DNA of 64,000 nt, taken from Vibrio lentus (GTDB lineage Bacteria > Pseudomonadota > Gammaproteobacteria > Enterobacterales > Vibrionaceae). Where the stretch lies: positions 62,001 to 126,000 of the forward strand of contig NZ_MCZK01000168.1 in the NCBI RefSeq assembly GCF_002875945.1, in the 5' to 3' direction. Made by a program: the position numbers and the translations under genes. Positions 36,481 through 44,519 of this stretch are shown here, one piece after another (positions within the stretch are counted from its first letter, which is position 1; every line of letters starts with the position of its first letter). The notes under the pieces are model-generated. The model worked only from the letters and a program-made list of their open reading frames with translations. It was not told where the DNA came from and searched no databases.

Positions 36481-37386
36481 TTACTGACCATTCTCAGCGG
36501 CTCTGATTCTTTCAATCGCTTCTACCCTTCTAAGCTGTTGTGGCTGAAAATGAGCTTCTCTAAGCTGGGCAATCGTCTCTTTTTGTTCAATTTCTGAGAG
36601 TGCTGAGTCATTCAAAATGTCATTTCGTTCAACAAAGTAAATTTCTAAAGCTCCTTCAAAGTCCAATCTTTGTTGATCAAGCGCTTCGAGCCGCTGGGTC
36701 GCTTCTTCGCCGACCAGCTCATTTCTCTTCAAGTATTTACCTTGTTCATCTAGACCTTCTGAACTGGATAACTGTGGGAGTAATACCTGATTCTGCTGGC
36801 TCGTTTGAACGTAATCTGGCTGCTCAGATAAATAAGACTCAAGCCTTTGCTGATATTCGGGCTCGTCTAGCCCTTCTTGTTTCAGAAGTAACTTTTCTAA
36901 AGCAATTTCCCTCATTCTGTTGTCATGGGTAAATAGAATACTTATCTCGCTCTCACTGAAAAGTTGAGATTGGAGATCGAGCAACGCTTGATTGAGTGCG
37001 CGTAGGTCCTCAGCGGATATTGATGTGGTGTCGAATTGCACGTCTAATGATGTCAGTGCCGATTTGTACTCAAGATACTTGGCAAACAGTGCTTCATCGA
37101 CAGTCGTAGCTTGTGATTGCTCGTGGTGTTTTGCCACATTGTCACGAATATCTTCAAGGGTTAATTCGGTATTGCCTGATACGAAATATTCCATCATGTC
37201 TTTGGCTGATGCATTATCGATTTCGGTATCTTGTTGAGAGGTAACCTTCAATGAGGAGGCGTTCTGTTGTTTGTTGTTTGAATTTAGATTGTCTGTTTTA
37301 TCAGGCAAAAAGGTTACATATAAAAAGACCGCCGCTGTACTCATCAGGGCTATCGTAGTTATCGACAAAATGGCGGTCTTTTTCAT
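36481..37386 (-). CDS. Lipase-specific foldase (lipase chaperone)
   Basis: A 301-residue membrane-anchored periplasmic foldase that helps the neighbouring lipase reach its active fold before type II secretion. One N-terminal membrane anchor (about residues 4-27, ILSITTIALMSTAAVFLYV) is followed by a linker and an all-helical, Gln/Glu/Arg-rich body typical of Lif proteins. The family motif RxxFDYxLSAxGE is only loosely matched by DMMEYFVSGNTE, so it is a divergent member. Length is typical. The ATG follows AAGGA. It starts 39 bp after the lipase stop; the lipase-foldase order is the usual one. Confidence 0.88.
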   Translation of the reverse strand: MKKTAILSITTIALMSTAAVFLYVTFLPDKTDNLNSNNKQQNASSLKVTSQQDTEIDNASAKDMMEYFVSGNTELTLEDIRDNVAKHHEQSQATTVDEALFAKYLEYKSALTSLDVQFDTTSISAEDLRALNQALLDLQSQLFSESEISILFTHDNRMREIALEKLLLKQEGLDEPEYQQRLESYLSEQPDYVQTSQQNQVLLPQLSSSEGLDEQGKYLKRNELVGEEATQRLEALDQQRLDFEGALEIYFVERNDILNDSALSEIEQKETIAQLREAHFQPQQLRRVEAIERIRAAENGQ

Positions 37387-37425
37387 TATATTTTCCTTAT
37401 GATCTTAACTTTTGGGCAGTGCGAC

Positions 37426-38367
37426 CTACAGGCCAGCCAACTTCAATCGATTCGCGTGTTGGCGATATAGCGTCACGGGATCGGTCTCAAAGAGGTGATG
37501 GATACCCAACAAGCCATTAATCTCGTCTAGGTGGTTCATTTTGTAATCATCACCAATCACTTTGCCCAAATGCGCGCTGCATGCTCCCACTAACCCGTCA
37601 TTAGGTTCATTAAAAGCTAAACCAAGGATTGTCATCGCTCCGTCGGTAGGATCAAGAAGGTTGGTAAAAGTGGAAGATCCTGTCCATGAATAGTAATAAA
37701 CACCGTTGTTTGCTTGCCATTCACCATCACCACACGCAGACGTCGGAACGCCTTCAGGGTAAAACTGATTGAATGTAAGCGAACCTTCAGTGGTCAACGC
37801 TTCAAGAGATGCAAGGCCATCTTGGTCAAGATCCGTTCCACCAGATAACAGGTTGATGAGCGTCGTCAATCCACCAGCCAACTTAACCGCGATACCTTCC
37901 GCAGCTGAGCCTTCTGATACGCTTCCACGCACGAGATCGGCGACTTTAGATCCTTTATGGACGCCACCAATGCTTGTCACTGAGGCAACCAGATCAGGAC
38001 GAACTGATGCTACATAACGTGCTGTCGGTCCGCCGTGGCTGTGACCGACCAGATTCACCTTACTTGCCCCCGTCGCGGCTAACAGTGTTTCAACTTGAGC
38101 TAGCAATTGCTCGCCACGCACTTCAGAGCTGTTGGTCGCTGATACCTGAGCGACATAGACGCTCGCACCATCTTTGGTTAGGGATTCAGGTACGCCATAG
38201 AAGTAGTCGACACCCGCTAATGTATCGAAACCAAACAAACCATGTACCAACATAATGGGATATTTCGTTTCCGTGTATCCACTGACTTCTAATGCCGATG
38301 CGCTCGTTCCGGCATAGACACCAAAACTGGATAGACAGGCTATCGTCCAAATTAATATCTTTTTCAA
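37426..38367 (-). CDS. lipA: Secreted triacylglycerol lipase LipA
   Basis: A 313-residue family I bacterial lipase. A signal peptide covers about residues 1-19; KYPIMLVHGLFGFD supplies the oxyanion-hole region, and VGHSHGG the nucleophile Ser110. The two mature-region cysteines in SACGDGEW and GACSAHL can form the disulfide conserved in foldase-dependent lipases. The adjoining Asp/His are expected in DPTDG and IHHLFE-type segments near the C-terminus. The start codon is TTG, supported by AAGGA seven bases upstream. It is cotranscribed with the foldase and divergent from a lecithinase gene, a lipid-degrading cluster also known in other vibrios. Confidence 0.93.
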   Translation of the reverse strand: MKKILIWTIACLSSFGVYAGTSASALEVSGYTETKYPIMLVHGLFGFDTLAGVDYFYGVPESLTKDGASVYVAQVSATNSSEVRGEQLLAQVETLLAATGASKVNLVGHSHGGPTARYVASVRPDLVASVTSIGGVHKGSKVADLVRGSVSEGSAAEGIAVKLAGGLTTLINLLSGGTDLDQDGLASLEALTTEGSLTFNQFYPEGVPTSACGDGEWQANNGVYYYSWTGSSTFTNLLDPTDGAMTILGLAFNEPNDGLVGACSAHLGKVIGDDYKMNHLDEINGLLGIHHLFETDPVTLYRQHANRLKLAGL

Positions 38368-38904
38368 TGCTCTTTCCTTAAACAGATTAGACCTCTGATG
38401 AGTAAAAGAACCGTAGTTGATGATTTTATAAAACAGAAAATAACAACTTGATATTTGTGATATTGAACTTGAATTAAACAGTTGTGATGAACATTAGACA
38501 AATAGAATCAGACCAGATTTCAACACCATAAACTATTGATTATATTAACATTAAAATAAAACCAATGATGCTAAAACTTCAATTATCTTGACCAAAGATA
38601 AGCCCGATATTCACGAAAACGGCTCACCTCTTTTAGATCTACGCCGACAAACTGGCGAGTAGTAGCTCTCAGAAATCGAATATTAAGTGATAAATCTCTC
38701 TCTTCTAGTTGATTGTTTTTCAATCAGGAAGTCGTTGGAAAGTTGATACTTATACCAATTATGGAACGCCAACAACCTGAATGTATTGACGGTAATTATT
38801 GATTTTAGATATAGGTCGTACCAGTTATTTACTTATCCACTTATCAACAAGCAACAAGCAACAACGTTTTGTTTGGCTCACTAAATATCAAAGAGAATAC
38901 AGTG
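38368..38904. other. Intergenic region between lipase and lecithinase genes
   Basis: A 537-bp AT-rich stretch between divergent genes. It must hold both promoters, but I see no strong operator palindrome, hairpin or gene in it. Confidence 0.5.
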
Positions 38905-40152
38905 ATGAAAAATACGGCTTTAATACTCGCGTTAACCATACCATTTGGGGCTTATGCTGCAGATGACTCGATACCGACACCAGAATCGATGACATCAGCA
39001 CAAGTGCTCAGCACACAAAGTTCAGAGACTTATTCTTATGTTCGATGTTGGTATCGAACCGATGCATCGCACGACTCTGCAGCTACCGATTGGAAATGGG
39101 CGAAAAAAGAAAACGGCGAAGATTACACGATCAACGGATATTGGTGGTCTTCCGTTTCTTTCAAGAACATGTTCTACAGTGATACCCCACAGTCTGAAAT
39201 CAAACAGCGTTGTGAGCAGACTCTCGGCATCCAACATGACGCCGCTGACATTACCTACTTTGCCGCAGACAATCGCTTCTCTTACAATCACTCCATCTGG
39301 ACCAACGATAACGCTGTTCAAGCCAATACCATCAATCGCATTGTCACTTTTGGTGATAGCCTCTCTGACACTGGCAACCTATTTAATGGCTCTCAATGGG
39401 TTTTCCCAAATGCGAACTCATGGTTTCTAGGACACTTTTCAAACGGTTTAGTCTGGACCGAATATTTAGCCAAAGCGAAAGACGTTCCTCTTTATAACTG
39501 GGCCGTGGGTGGCGCAGCAGGAACCAATCAATACGTCGCACTGACTGGCGTCTATGACCAAGTCACCTCTTACCTAACCTACATGAAAGTCGCTAAAAAC
39601 TATCGCCCAGAAAACTCCTTGTTTACTCTAGAGTTTGGGCTCAATGACTTTATGAATTACGACCGAGAAGTCGCCGATGTCAAAGCTGATTTCGGCAGCG
39701 CTCTGATCCGATTAACGGAATCTGGTGCGAGTAATATCTTGTTGTTCACATTGCCCGATGCGACCAAAGCGCCGCAATTCAAATACTCGACGGAGCAAGA
39801 GAGCATTAAAGTTCGTGGCAAGATCTTAGAGTTCAACCAATTCATCAAGGCGCAGGCCGAGTATTACCAGAGCCAGGGGAAAAACGTGGTGTTATTCGAT
39901 GCAAGTGCGTTATTCACCAGCATTACCGATAACCCAGAACAACATGGTTTTCGAAACGCGAGTGACGCCTGTCTTGATCTCAATAGAAGCTCAGCCGCAG
40001 ACTATTTGCGAAGCCACAGCTTGACTAATGATTGCGCGACCTATGGTTCAGACAGTTATGTATTCTGGGGTGTGACACACCCAACTACCGCCACTCACAA
40101 ATACATCGCAGACCATATCTTGGCGTACTCGTTCTCGACATTCAATTTCTAG
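38905..40152 (+). CDS. GDSL lecithinase / thermolabile hemolysin (TLH)
   Basis: A 415-residue secreted phospholipase A2/lysophospholipase of the vibrio TLH family (V. parahaemolyticus TLH is about 418 residues). The signal peptide is MKNTALILALTIPFGAYA. After a ~130-residue N-terminal domain with paired cysteines comes an SGNH/GDSL hydrolase domain: block I TFGDSLSDTGNLF with the nucleophilic Ser, block II glycine in VGGAAGTNQ, block III FGLNDFMNY, and block V WGVTHPTTATH with the catalytic His. I used the ATG at 38905, which is followed by the signal peptide; an upstream ATG at 38869 adds 12 residues without benefit. It likely hydrolyses phosphatidylcholine outside the cell. Confidence 0.94.
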   Translation: MKNTALILALTIPFGAYAADDSIPTPESMTSAQVLSTQSSETYSYVRCWYRTDASHDSAATDWKWAKKENGEDYTINGYWWSSVSFKNMFYSDTPQSEIKQRCEQTLGIQHDAADITYFAADNRFSYNHSIWTNDNAVQANTINRIVTFGDSLSDTGNLFNGSQWVFPNANSWFLGHFSNGLVWTEYLAKAKDVPLYNWAVGGAAGTNQYVALTGVYDQVTSYLTYMKVAKNYRPENSLFTLEFGLNDFMNYDREVADVKADFGSALIRLTESGASNILLFTLPDATKAPQFKYSTEQESIKVRGKILEFNQFIKAQAEYYQSQGKNVVLFDASALFTSITDNPEQHGFRNASDACLDLNRSSAADYLRSHSLTNDCATYGSDSYVFWGVTHPTTATHKYIADHILAYSFSTFNF

Positions 40153-40228
40153 CTAACAAGCTCTCTCAGTATCATCAGATACCGCCTGTAGTACTGAAAG
40201 CTAAGGCTTACACAAAATACAGATACAA

Positions 40229-40254
40229 AAAAACCGCCATCCTCGGCGGTTTTT
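40229..40254. terminator. Bidirectional terminator between lecithinase and helicase genes
   Basis: A 10-bp stem (aaaaaccgcc / ggcggttttt) with a 6-base loop gives U runs in both directions and separates two convergent genes. Confidence 0.92.
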
Positions 40255-40301
40255 GTTTACATCAACCTTTCAAAGCTAAGCTTTTAGGTCATGCAAGTTG
40301 A

Positions 40302-41633
40302 TTACTCGTCGTCCACTTTTGGTGCGACTTTCTTCTTAGGGATAAACACGGTATCACCCACAGCCACATTTTGGTGGAAGCTCTTATCGCGCTTAACTGG
40401 TTTCTTCGGCGTTTTCTTAACTTGAGTGTTGGTCTTCTTCTTCGCAGGTCCGCCTTTAGCAAAAGCAGGTTTACGAGGCTTAATGCCTTTGAATTTACCT
40501 TTCAAGCCTTCAAGCACAGAGAAAGTAAGATCTTGTTGAAGGTAAAGCTCAACACGCTTAAAGCTATCCCAGTCTTTTGGACCAACCAAAGAGATTGCAT
40601 CACCTTTGTTACCCGCACGACCAGTACGACCAACGCGGTGCACGTACTCTTCCGTATGCTTAGGCATATCAAAGTTGATAACGTGGCTTACGTTTGGAAT
40701 ATCGATACCACGTGAAGCAACATCGGTTGTTACCAAAATCTTGTAAACCGCACGCTCGAACTGACTCATGATGGCATTACGTTGCGTTTGGTTTAGGTTG
40801 CCGCTCAATGCCACAGCTTTAAGCTTCTTCTCGTTCAACTTATCCGTTAAACGGTCAGTATCGGCACGAGTTGCAGTGAAGATCATCACCTGACGGTATT
40901 CAGCTTCTTCAATCACACGATCCAAGATCGCTTCTTTATGATCGAGATGGTCACACAGGTAGAACTTCTGAGTGATATCTAGGTGCTGTTCGTTAGAAAC
41001 ACCCACTGAGATACGCTTAGGTGCGTCTAGCATTTCATTTGCAATGCCATTCACTTCAGCGTGATCAAGCGTCGCAGAGAACATCAACGTTTGACGACGA
41101 CGGTGCTTAGCTGCATTCGCAATACGACGCAATTCAGGTGCGAAACCTAAATCCAGCATACGGTCAGCTTCATCAAGGATTAGCGTTTCAACACCATCTA
41201 AAAACAGTGAGCGGTGCTCAAGGTGGTCCGCAAGACGACCGGGAGTCGCAACAATAAAACGAGGGTACTTACGCAGAGCTTTAACTTGGTCGTTAAAGTT
41301 TTCACCACCTAAGATAAGTGTGGCTTCGTAAGACAGACCGCCAAGCATGCTACGCAGCTCGCCGTAAACTTGTTTTGCTAGCTCACGAGTAGGAGCCAAA
41401 ATTACACCACGGGGATCTTTAGCAGAAAACGCTTTTGTTTTTAATGCTTTATGTATCATTGGCAACACAAACGCCAATGTTTTTCCTGATCCCGTTTTTG
41501 ATGAAGCCAATAGATCCTTACCAGCAATAGCAACAGGGATCGCTTTTGATTGGATCTCTGTCGCCTTCTTGAAGTCGTAATGTTTTAAGTTCTTCAGTAA
41601 GCGGTTATCTAAGCCTAAATCTTTAAAGTGCAA
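40302..41633 (-). CDS. DEAD-box ATP-dependent RNA helicase
   Basis: A 443-residue RNA helicase with the two RecA-like domains and a short basic tail. The Q motif region reads YDFKKATEIQSKAIP; motif I SSKTGSGKT, motif Ia PTRELA, motif Ib TPGR, motif II DEAD, motif III SAT, motif V ASRGIDIP and motif VI HRVGRTGR are all present. The C-terminal ~80 residues are Lys/Pro-rich, which helps RNA binding. It probably takes part in ribosome assembly or mRNA turnover, perhaps at low temperature, but I cannot assign it to SrmB, RhlE or another named subgroup from sequence alone. Monocistronic. Confidence 0.95.
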   Translation of the reverse strand: MHFKDLGLDNRLLKNLKHYDFKKATEIQSKAIPVAIAGKDLLASSKTGSGKTLAFVLPMIHKALKTKAFSAKDPRGVILAPTRELAKQVYGELRSMLGGLSYEATLILGGENFNDQVKALRKYPRFIVATPGRLADHLEHRSLFLDGVETLILDEADRMLDLGFAPELRRIANAAKHRRRQTLMFSATLDHAEVNGIANEMLDAPKRISVGVSNEQHLDITQKFYLCDHLDHKEAILDRVIEEAEYRQVMIFTATRADTDRLTDKLNEKKLKAVALSGNLNQTQRNAIMSQFERAVYKILVTTDVASRGIDIPNVSHVINFDMPKHTEEYVHRVGRTGRAGNKGDAISLVGPKDWDSFKRVELYLQQDLTFSVLEGLKGKFKGIKPRKPAFAKGGPAKKKTNTQVKKTPKKPVKRDKSFHQNVAVGDTVFIPKKKVAPKVDDE

Positions 41634-41995
41634 AGGACTCTCCAGTCATGATGGTATTGAATAAAATTAATTTAACGTGACATGATACCGCGAAAGTACT
41701 TTATAAGGATAGAGATCACAGTAAATTTATCCCTTTATCTAATGTTAACCAGAATATTGTATGCACCGCGAACAAAGGGGTGACCCACCTTTGTACTGCA
41801 TTATTGCCGCGCCACACACTTCATCTCAAAAGTGAGACAGATTGTGATACCTAGCTAATTACCTCAAAAATTTAGCAATTTCTTTAGTTATTGTTTTTGC
41901 AGTTAAAAAATTAGTCGCTACAATCATTAATGAAGCGACTATATGATAAAGAATGTATAGCGCATCTTTTGATGATAAATAAGCAAGGAGTTCTT
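41634..41995. other. Intergenic region upstream of lpp
   Basis: A 362-bp gap between divergent genes. It contains one hairpin (acaaagg / cctttgt with a possible gg/cc extension, 41772-41794), without a T tail. The lpp promoter should lie here. No gene is supported. Confidence 0.45.
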
Positions 41996-42262
41996 ATGAA
42001 TAAGACGTTAATCGCAGCTGCAGCCTCAGTATTTATTTTAGCTGGTTGTTCTTCAGAGCCTGAAGAAGCAGCGGTATCAGAAATGGACCAACTAACTAAC
42101 CAAGTTGCTGAGCTAAGCAGCGAAGTAGAAGCACTTAAGAGTGACAAAGCGGCTGCTGAAATGAAAGCTCAAGAAGCATCAGCTGCGGCTATGGCAGCAA
42201 AAGAAGAAGCGGATCGTGCTAACGACCGTATCGACAACATTGCTGAGTCTTACACTAAGTAG
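41996..42262 (+). CDS. lpp: Major outer-membrane (Braun-type) lipoprotein
   Basis: An 88-residue lipoprotein with lipobox LAGC (acylated Cys18) and a mature part that is almost entirely an Ala/Glu/Lys-rich trimeric-type coiled coil (VAELSSEVEALKSDKAAAEM). The protein ends SYTK: a C-terminal lysine is what L,D-transpeptidases couple to peptidoglycan in E. coli Lpp. AAGGAG precedes the ATG at 41996. A strong terminator follows. The convergent neighbour is an L,D-transpeptidase of the type that could make this link. The protein is somewhat longer than E. coli Lpp (78). Confidence 0.93.
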   Translation: MNKTLIAAAASVFILAGCSSEPEEAAVSEMDQLTNQVAELSSEVEALKSDKAAAEMKAQEASAAAMAAKEEADRANDRIDNIAESYTK

Positions 42263-42325
42263 TTGAGATAGAAACTCAATGAAGCTGTAGATTTCAAAAG
42301 ACGTATATACATGCAGTAAATTGAC

Positions 42326-42358
42326 AACACCACCTCTTTTCGAGGTGGTGTTTTTTAT
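42326..42358 (+). terminator. lpp terminator
   Basis: A perfect 11-bp stem (aacaccacctc / gaggtggtgtt) with a 5-base loop and six or more T, 63 bp after the lpp stop. Confidence 0.95.
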
Positions 42359-42379
42359 TGAGGGAGGAATGATTCGTTT

Positions 42380-43375
42380 TTAAAACTCAATCACAGGCGG
42401 TGCTATTTCAACAGGCACACCATTTTGAGCAAAGATAACCGCTTTCGCCTTTGAATTAGGCAAATCTGCGTCTTCAAGCCACCATTTTAGTTCAACAGGA
42501 ATTTGCAGTAATTTCTTAGAACCATCACTTCGCGTCAAAGGTTCGTGAGCTTCAACAAACACGCTTCTGTCGGGCTCCAAAGACACCTTAATCGGCTCAT
42601 CGATTATTGTGACTTGTTCACCACGACTCACCTGCTCAAAAAGCCACTCAATATCTTTAGGTTCCATACGGATACACCCAGAGCTCACTCGCAAACCAAT
42701 CCCAAAGTCTTTATTGGTACCGTGTATCAGATAATCACCAGCACCATAAGCAAGTCGCAATGCATATTCGCCTAAAGGATTTTCAGGCCCAGCAGGAACC
42801 ACTCTTGGTAACTCTATGCCTTTCTCTAAGTACTCTTTGCGAATTGAGTTTGGAGGAGTCCAAGTTGGGTTTGGACGTTTTTGACTTATCTTGGTGATCA
42901 TCTCGGGAGTATCACGCCCTACTCGACCAATCCCGACAGGGAACACATGCACCTGATTCTTCTCAGGCTCAAAGTAGTACAACCTCAACTCAGCAAGGTT
43001 AATCACAATCCCTTTTCTCGGAGTATCCGGCAGAATTAAACGGCTAGGAATGCTTAACACATAGCCTTCAGCAGGAAGAAAAGGATCGACCCCTTTGTTT
43101 GCCGCCATCAAAGAGAGAAAGCCAATATCATATTGCTTTGCAATAATAGCCAACGTTTCACCCGCCGCAACTTCATGTTGCTGTATTCTGCCCACAATAC
43201 GACTTTCTTTTGGTGGCAACTCAAAAGTGGCAGCAGACACCCACGACGGAATCATCGCGCCTGCGAGTAGAGTTGTTACCAGAGGGAACAAAGTCTTTCT
43301 CACAGTAAGCAAAGCGATCTTGCGCAGCTGTGTTTTCATAGCGAGCAAAGGCGTCAAGTTAGCGCAATACGACAT
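42380..43375 (-). CDS. LysM-containing L,D-transpeptidase (YcfS/ErfK type)
   Basis: A 331-residue periplasmic enzyme of the YkuD family, which forms L,D-crosslinks or attaches lipoprotein to peptidoglycan. A long N-region precedes the hydrophobic signal core (about 31-48); a LysM module follows (HEVAAGETLAIIAKQYDIGF), then the YkuD domain with the catalytic cysteine in HGTNKDFGIG...SSGCIRM. A C-terminal ~70-residue extension is typical of the ErfK/YbiS/YcfS/YnhG subgroup, whose members anchor Braun lipoprotein in E. coli. I chose the ATG at 43375, which has AAGGA 5 bases upstream; a later ATG (43339) has none. It faces lpp. Confidence 0.93.
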   Translation of the reverse strand: MSYCANLTPLLAMKTQLRKIALLTVRKTLFPLVTTLLAGAMIPSWVSAATFELPPKESRIVGRIQQHEVAAGETLAIIAKQYDIGFLSLMAANKGVDPFLPAEGYVLSIPSRLILPDTPRKGIVINLAELRLYYFEPEKNQVHVFPVGIGRVGRDTPEMITKISQKRPNPTWTPPNSIRKEYLEKGIELPRVVPAGPENPLGEYALRLAYGAGDYLIHGTNKDFGIGLRVSSGCIRMEPKDIEWLFEQVSRGEQVTIIDEPIKVSLEPDRSVFVEAHEPLTRSDGSKKLLQIPVELKWWLEDADLPNSKAKAVIFAQNGVPVEIAPPVIEF

Positions 43376-43589
43376 ACAATTCCTTGGTTTGTCTTTTATC
43401 AAAGTTTAGATTATCGCTGATCAAACGTCTCTACAATGTATTGTTGTCTCTAAACTAATATGCAATAGGTTTATATTTTTAGATTTACCTGTAGATAGCT
43501 TGCAAATTACCCATACAAAATCGATTGCCTTTAAGGTTTCAACACATTTGGTTATCAATATTAATAAAACTATAATGTTGGATCTATTT

Positions 43590-43605
43590 TGTGACTAAAG
43601 TCTCA
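43590..43605 (+). promoter_or_regulatory. CRP site upstream of deoD
   Basis: TGTGA-CTAAAG-TCTCA matches the CRP consensus at 9 of 10 positions, 121 bp before the deoD ATG. In E. coli deo genes are CRP-activated through CytR-controlled promoters; here only the CRP-like site is visible. Confidence 0.55.
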
Positions 43606-43670
43606 TGGAGCCTCGTTTTAACTCGCTAATATTGCCTCAACAAAACGAATTCAATTCAATTCAACAGAAT

Positions 43671-43705
43671 CGGTAATTTATTAAATCCTGTTCCTATAAT
43701 TACCG
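43671..43705. repeat. 8-bp inverted repeat in the deoD leader
   Basis: cggtaatt and aattaccg are separated by 19 bp and end 21 bp before the deoD ATG. It could be an operator or an mRNA hairpin close to the ribosome-binding site. Confidence 0.45.
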
Positions 43706-43726
43706 TTTAAACTTTGGAGAACGACC

Positions 43727-44437
43727 ATGGCTACACCTCATATTAATGCTCAAGCTGGTGATTTCGCAGAAACAGTACTTATGCCGGGCGACCCGCTTCG
43801 CGCAAAATACATTGCAGAAACATTCCTTGATGACGTGAAGCAAGTTTGTGACGTTCGCAACATGTTTGGTTACACAGGCACTTACAAAGGTAAGAAAGTT
43901 TCTGTAATGGGCCACGGTATGGGTATCCCATCATGCTGCATCTACGTACACGAGCTTATCGCTGAGTTCGGCGTGAAAAACGTTATTCGTGTAGGTAGCT
44001 GTGGTGCAGTACGTGACGACGTTAAACTAATGGACGTTGTTATCGGTATGGGTGCTTCTACTGACTCAAAAGTAAACCGTATTCGTTTCAACAACCATGA
44101 CTTCGCTGCTATCGCTGATTTCGGTCTTCTAGAAGAAGCAGTAAGCCAAGCTCGTGCTCAAGAAGTTCCAGTTAAAGTTGGTAACGTATTCTCTGCAGAC
44201 CTTTTCTACACTCCAGAAGCTGACCTTTTCGAAAAAATGGAAAAGCTAGGCATCCTTGGTGTTGATATGGAAGCGGCTGGTATCTACGGTGTTGCTGCGG
44301 ATCTTGGTGCTAAAGCACTAACAATCCTAACAGTATCTGACCACATCATCCGTGGTGAGAAACTAAGCTCAGAAGAGCGTCAAAAATCTTTCAACGACAT
44401 GATGAAAGTTGCTCTAGAGACTGCAATCAACATCTAA
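43727..44437 (+). CDS. deoD: Purine-nucleoside phosphorylase DeoD
   Basis: A 236-residue hexameric-type purine-nucleoside phosphorylase, which converts purine (deoxy)nucleosides and phosphate to the base and (deoxy)ribose-1-phosphate. Signature parts are the phosphate-binding MPGDPLRAKYIAETFL near residue 20, RVGSCGAVRDDVKLMDVVIG, and the nucleoside-binding VDMEAAGIYGVAADLGAKAL with the downstream VSDHI aspartate. Length matches E. coli DeoD (239). The ATG follows GGAG. A gene for an unusual zinc-ribbon protein follows on the same strand after an 82-bp gap holding a hairpin (gcagccaa / ttggctgc). Confidence 0.97.
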   Translation: MATPHINAQAGDFAETVLMPGDPLRAKYIAETFLDDVKQVCDVRNMFGYTGTYKGKKVSVMGHGMGIPSCCIYVHELIAEFGVKNVIRVGSCGAVRDDVKLMDVVIGMGASTDSKVNRIRFNNHDFAAIADFGLLEEAVSQARAQEVPVKVGNVFSADLFYTPEADLFEKMEKLGILGVDMEAAGIYGVAADLGAKALTILTVSDHIIRGEKLSSEERQKSFNDMMKVALETAINI

Positions 44438-44519
44438 CGATTTGATAAAAGATACATTGAAAAGCGTTACCCCGCAGCCAAGCTCATTTGGCTGCTCAAA
44501 TAATCCCGAGGGGGAGATC

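Larger units (their letters stand above)
43376..43726. other. Control region upstream of deoD
   Basis: A 351-bp AT-rich gap between divergent genes, with a CRP-site match and an 8-bp inverted repeat (both listed). No gene is supported. Confidence 0.5.
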
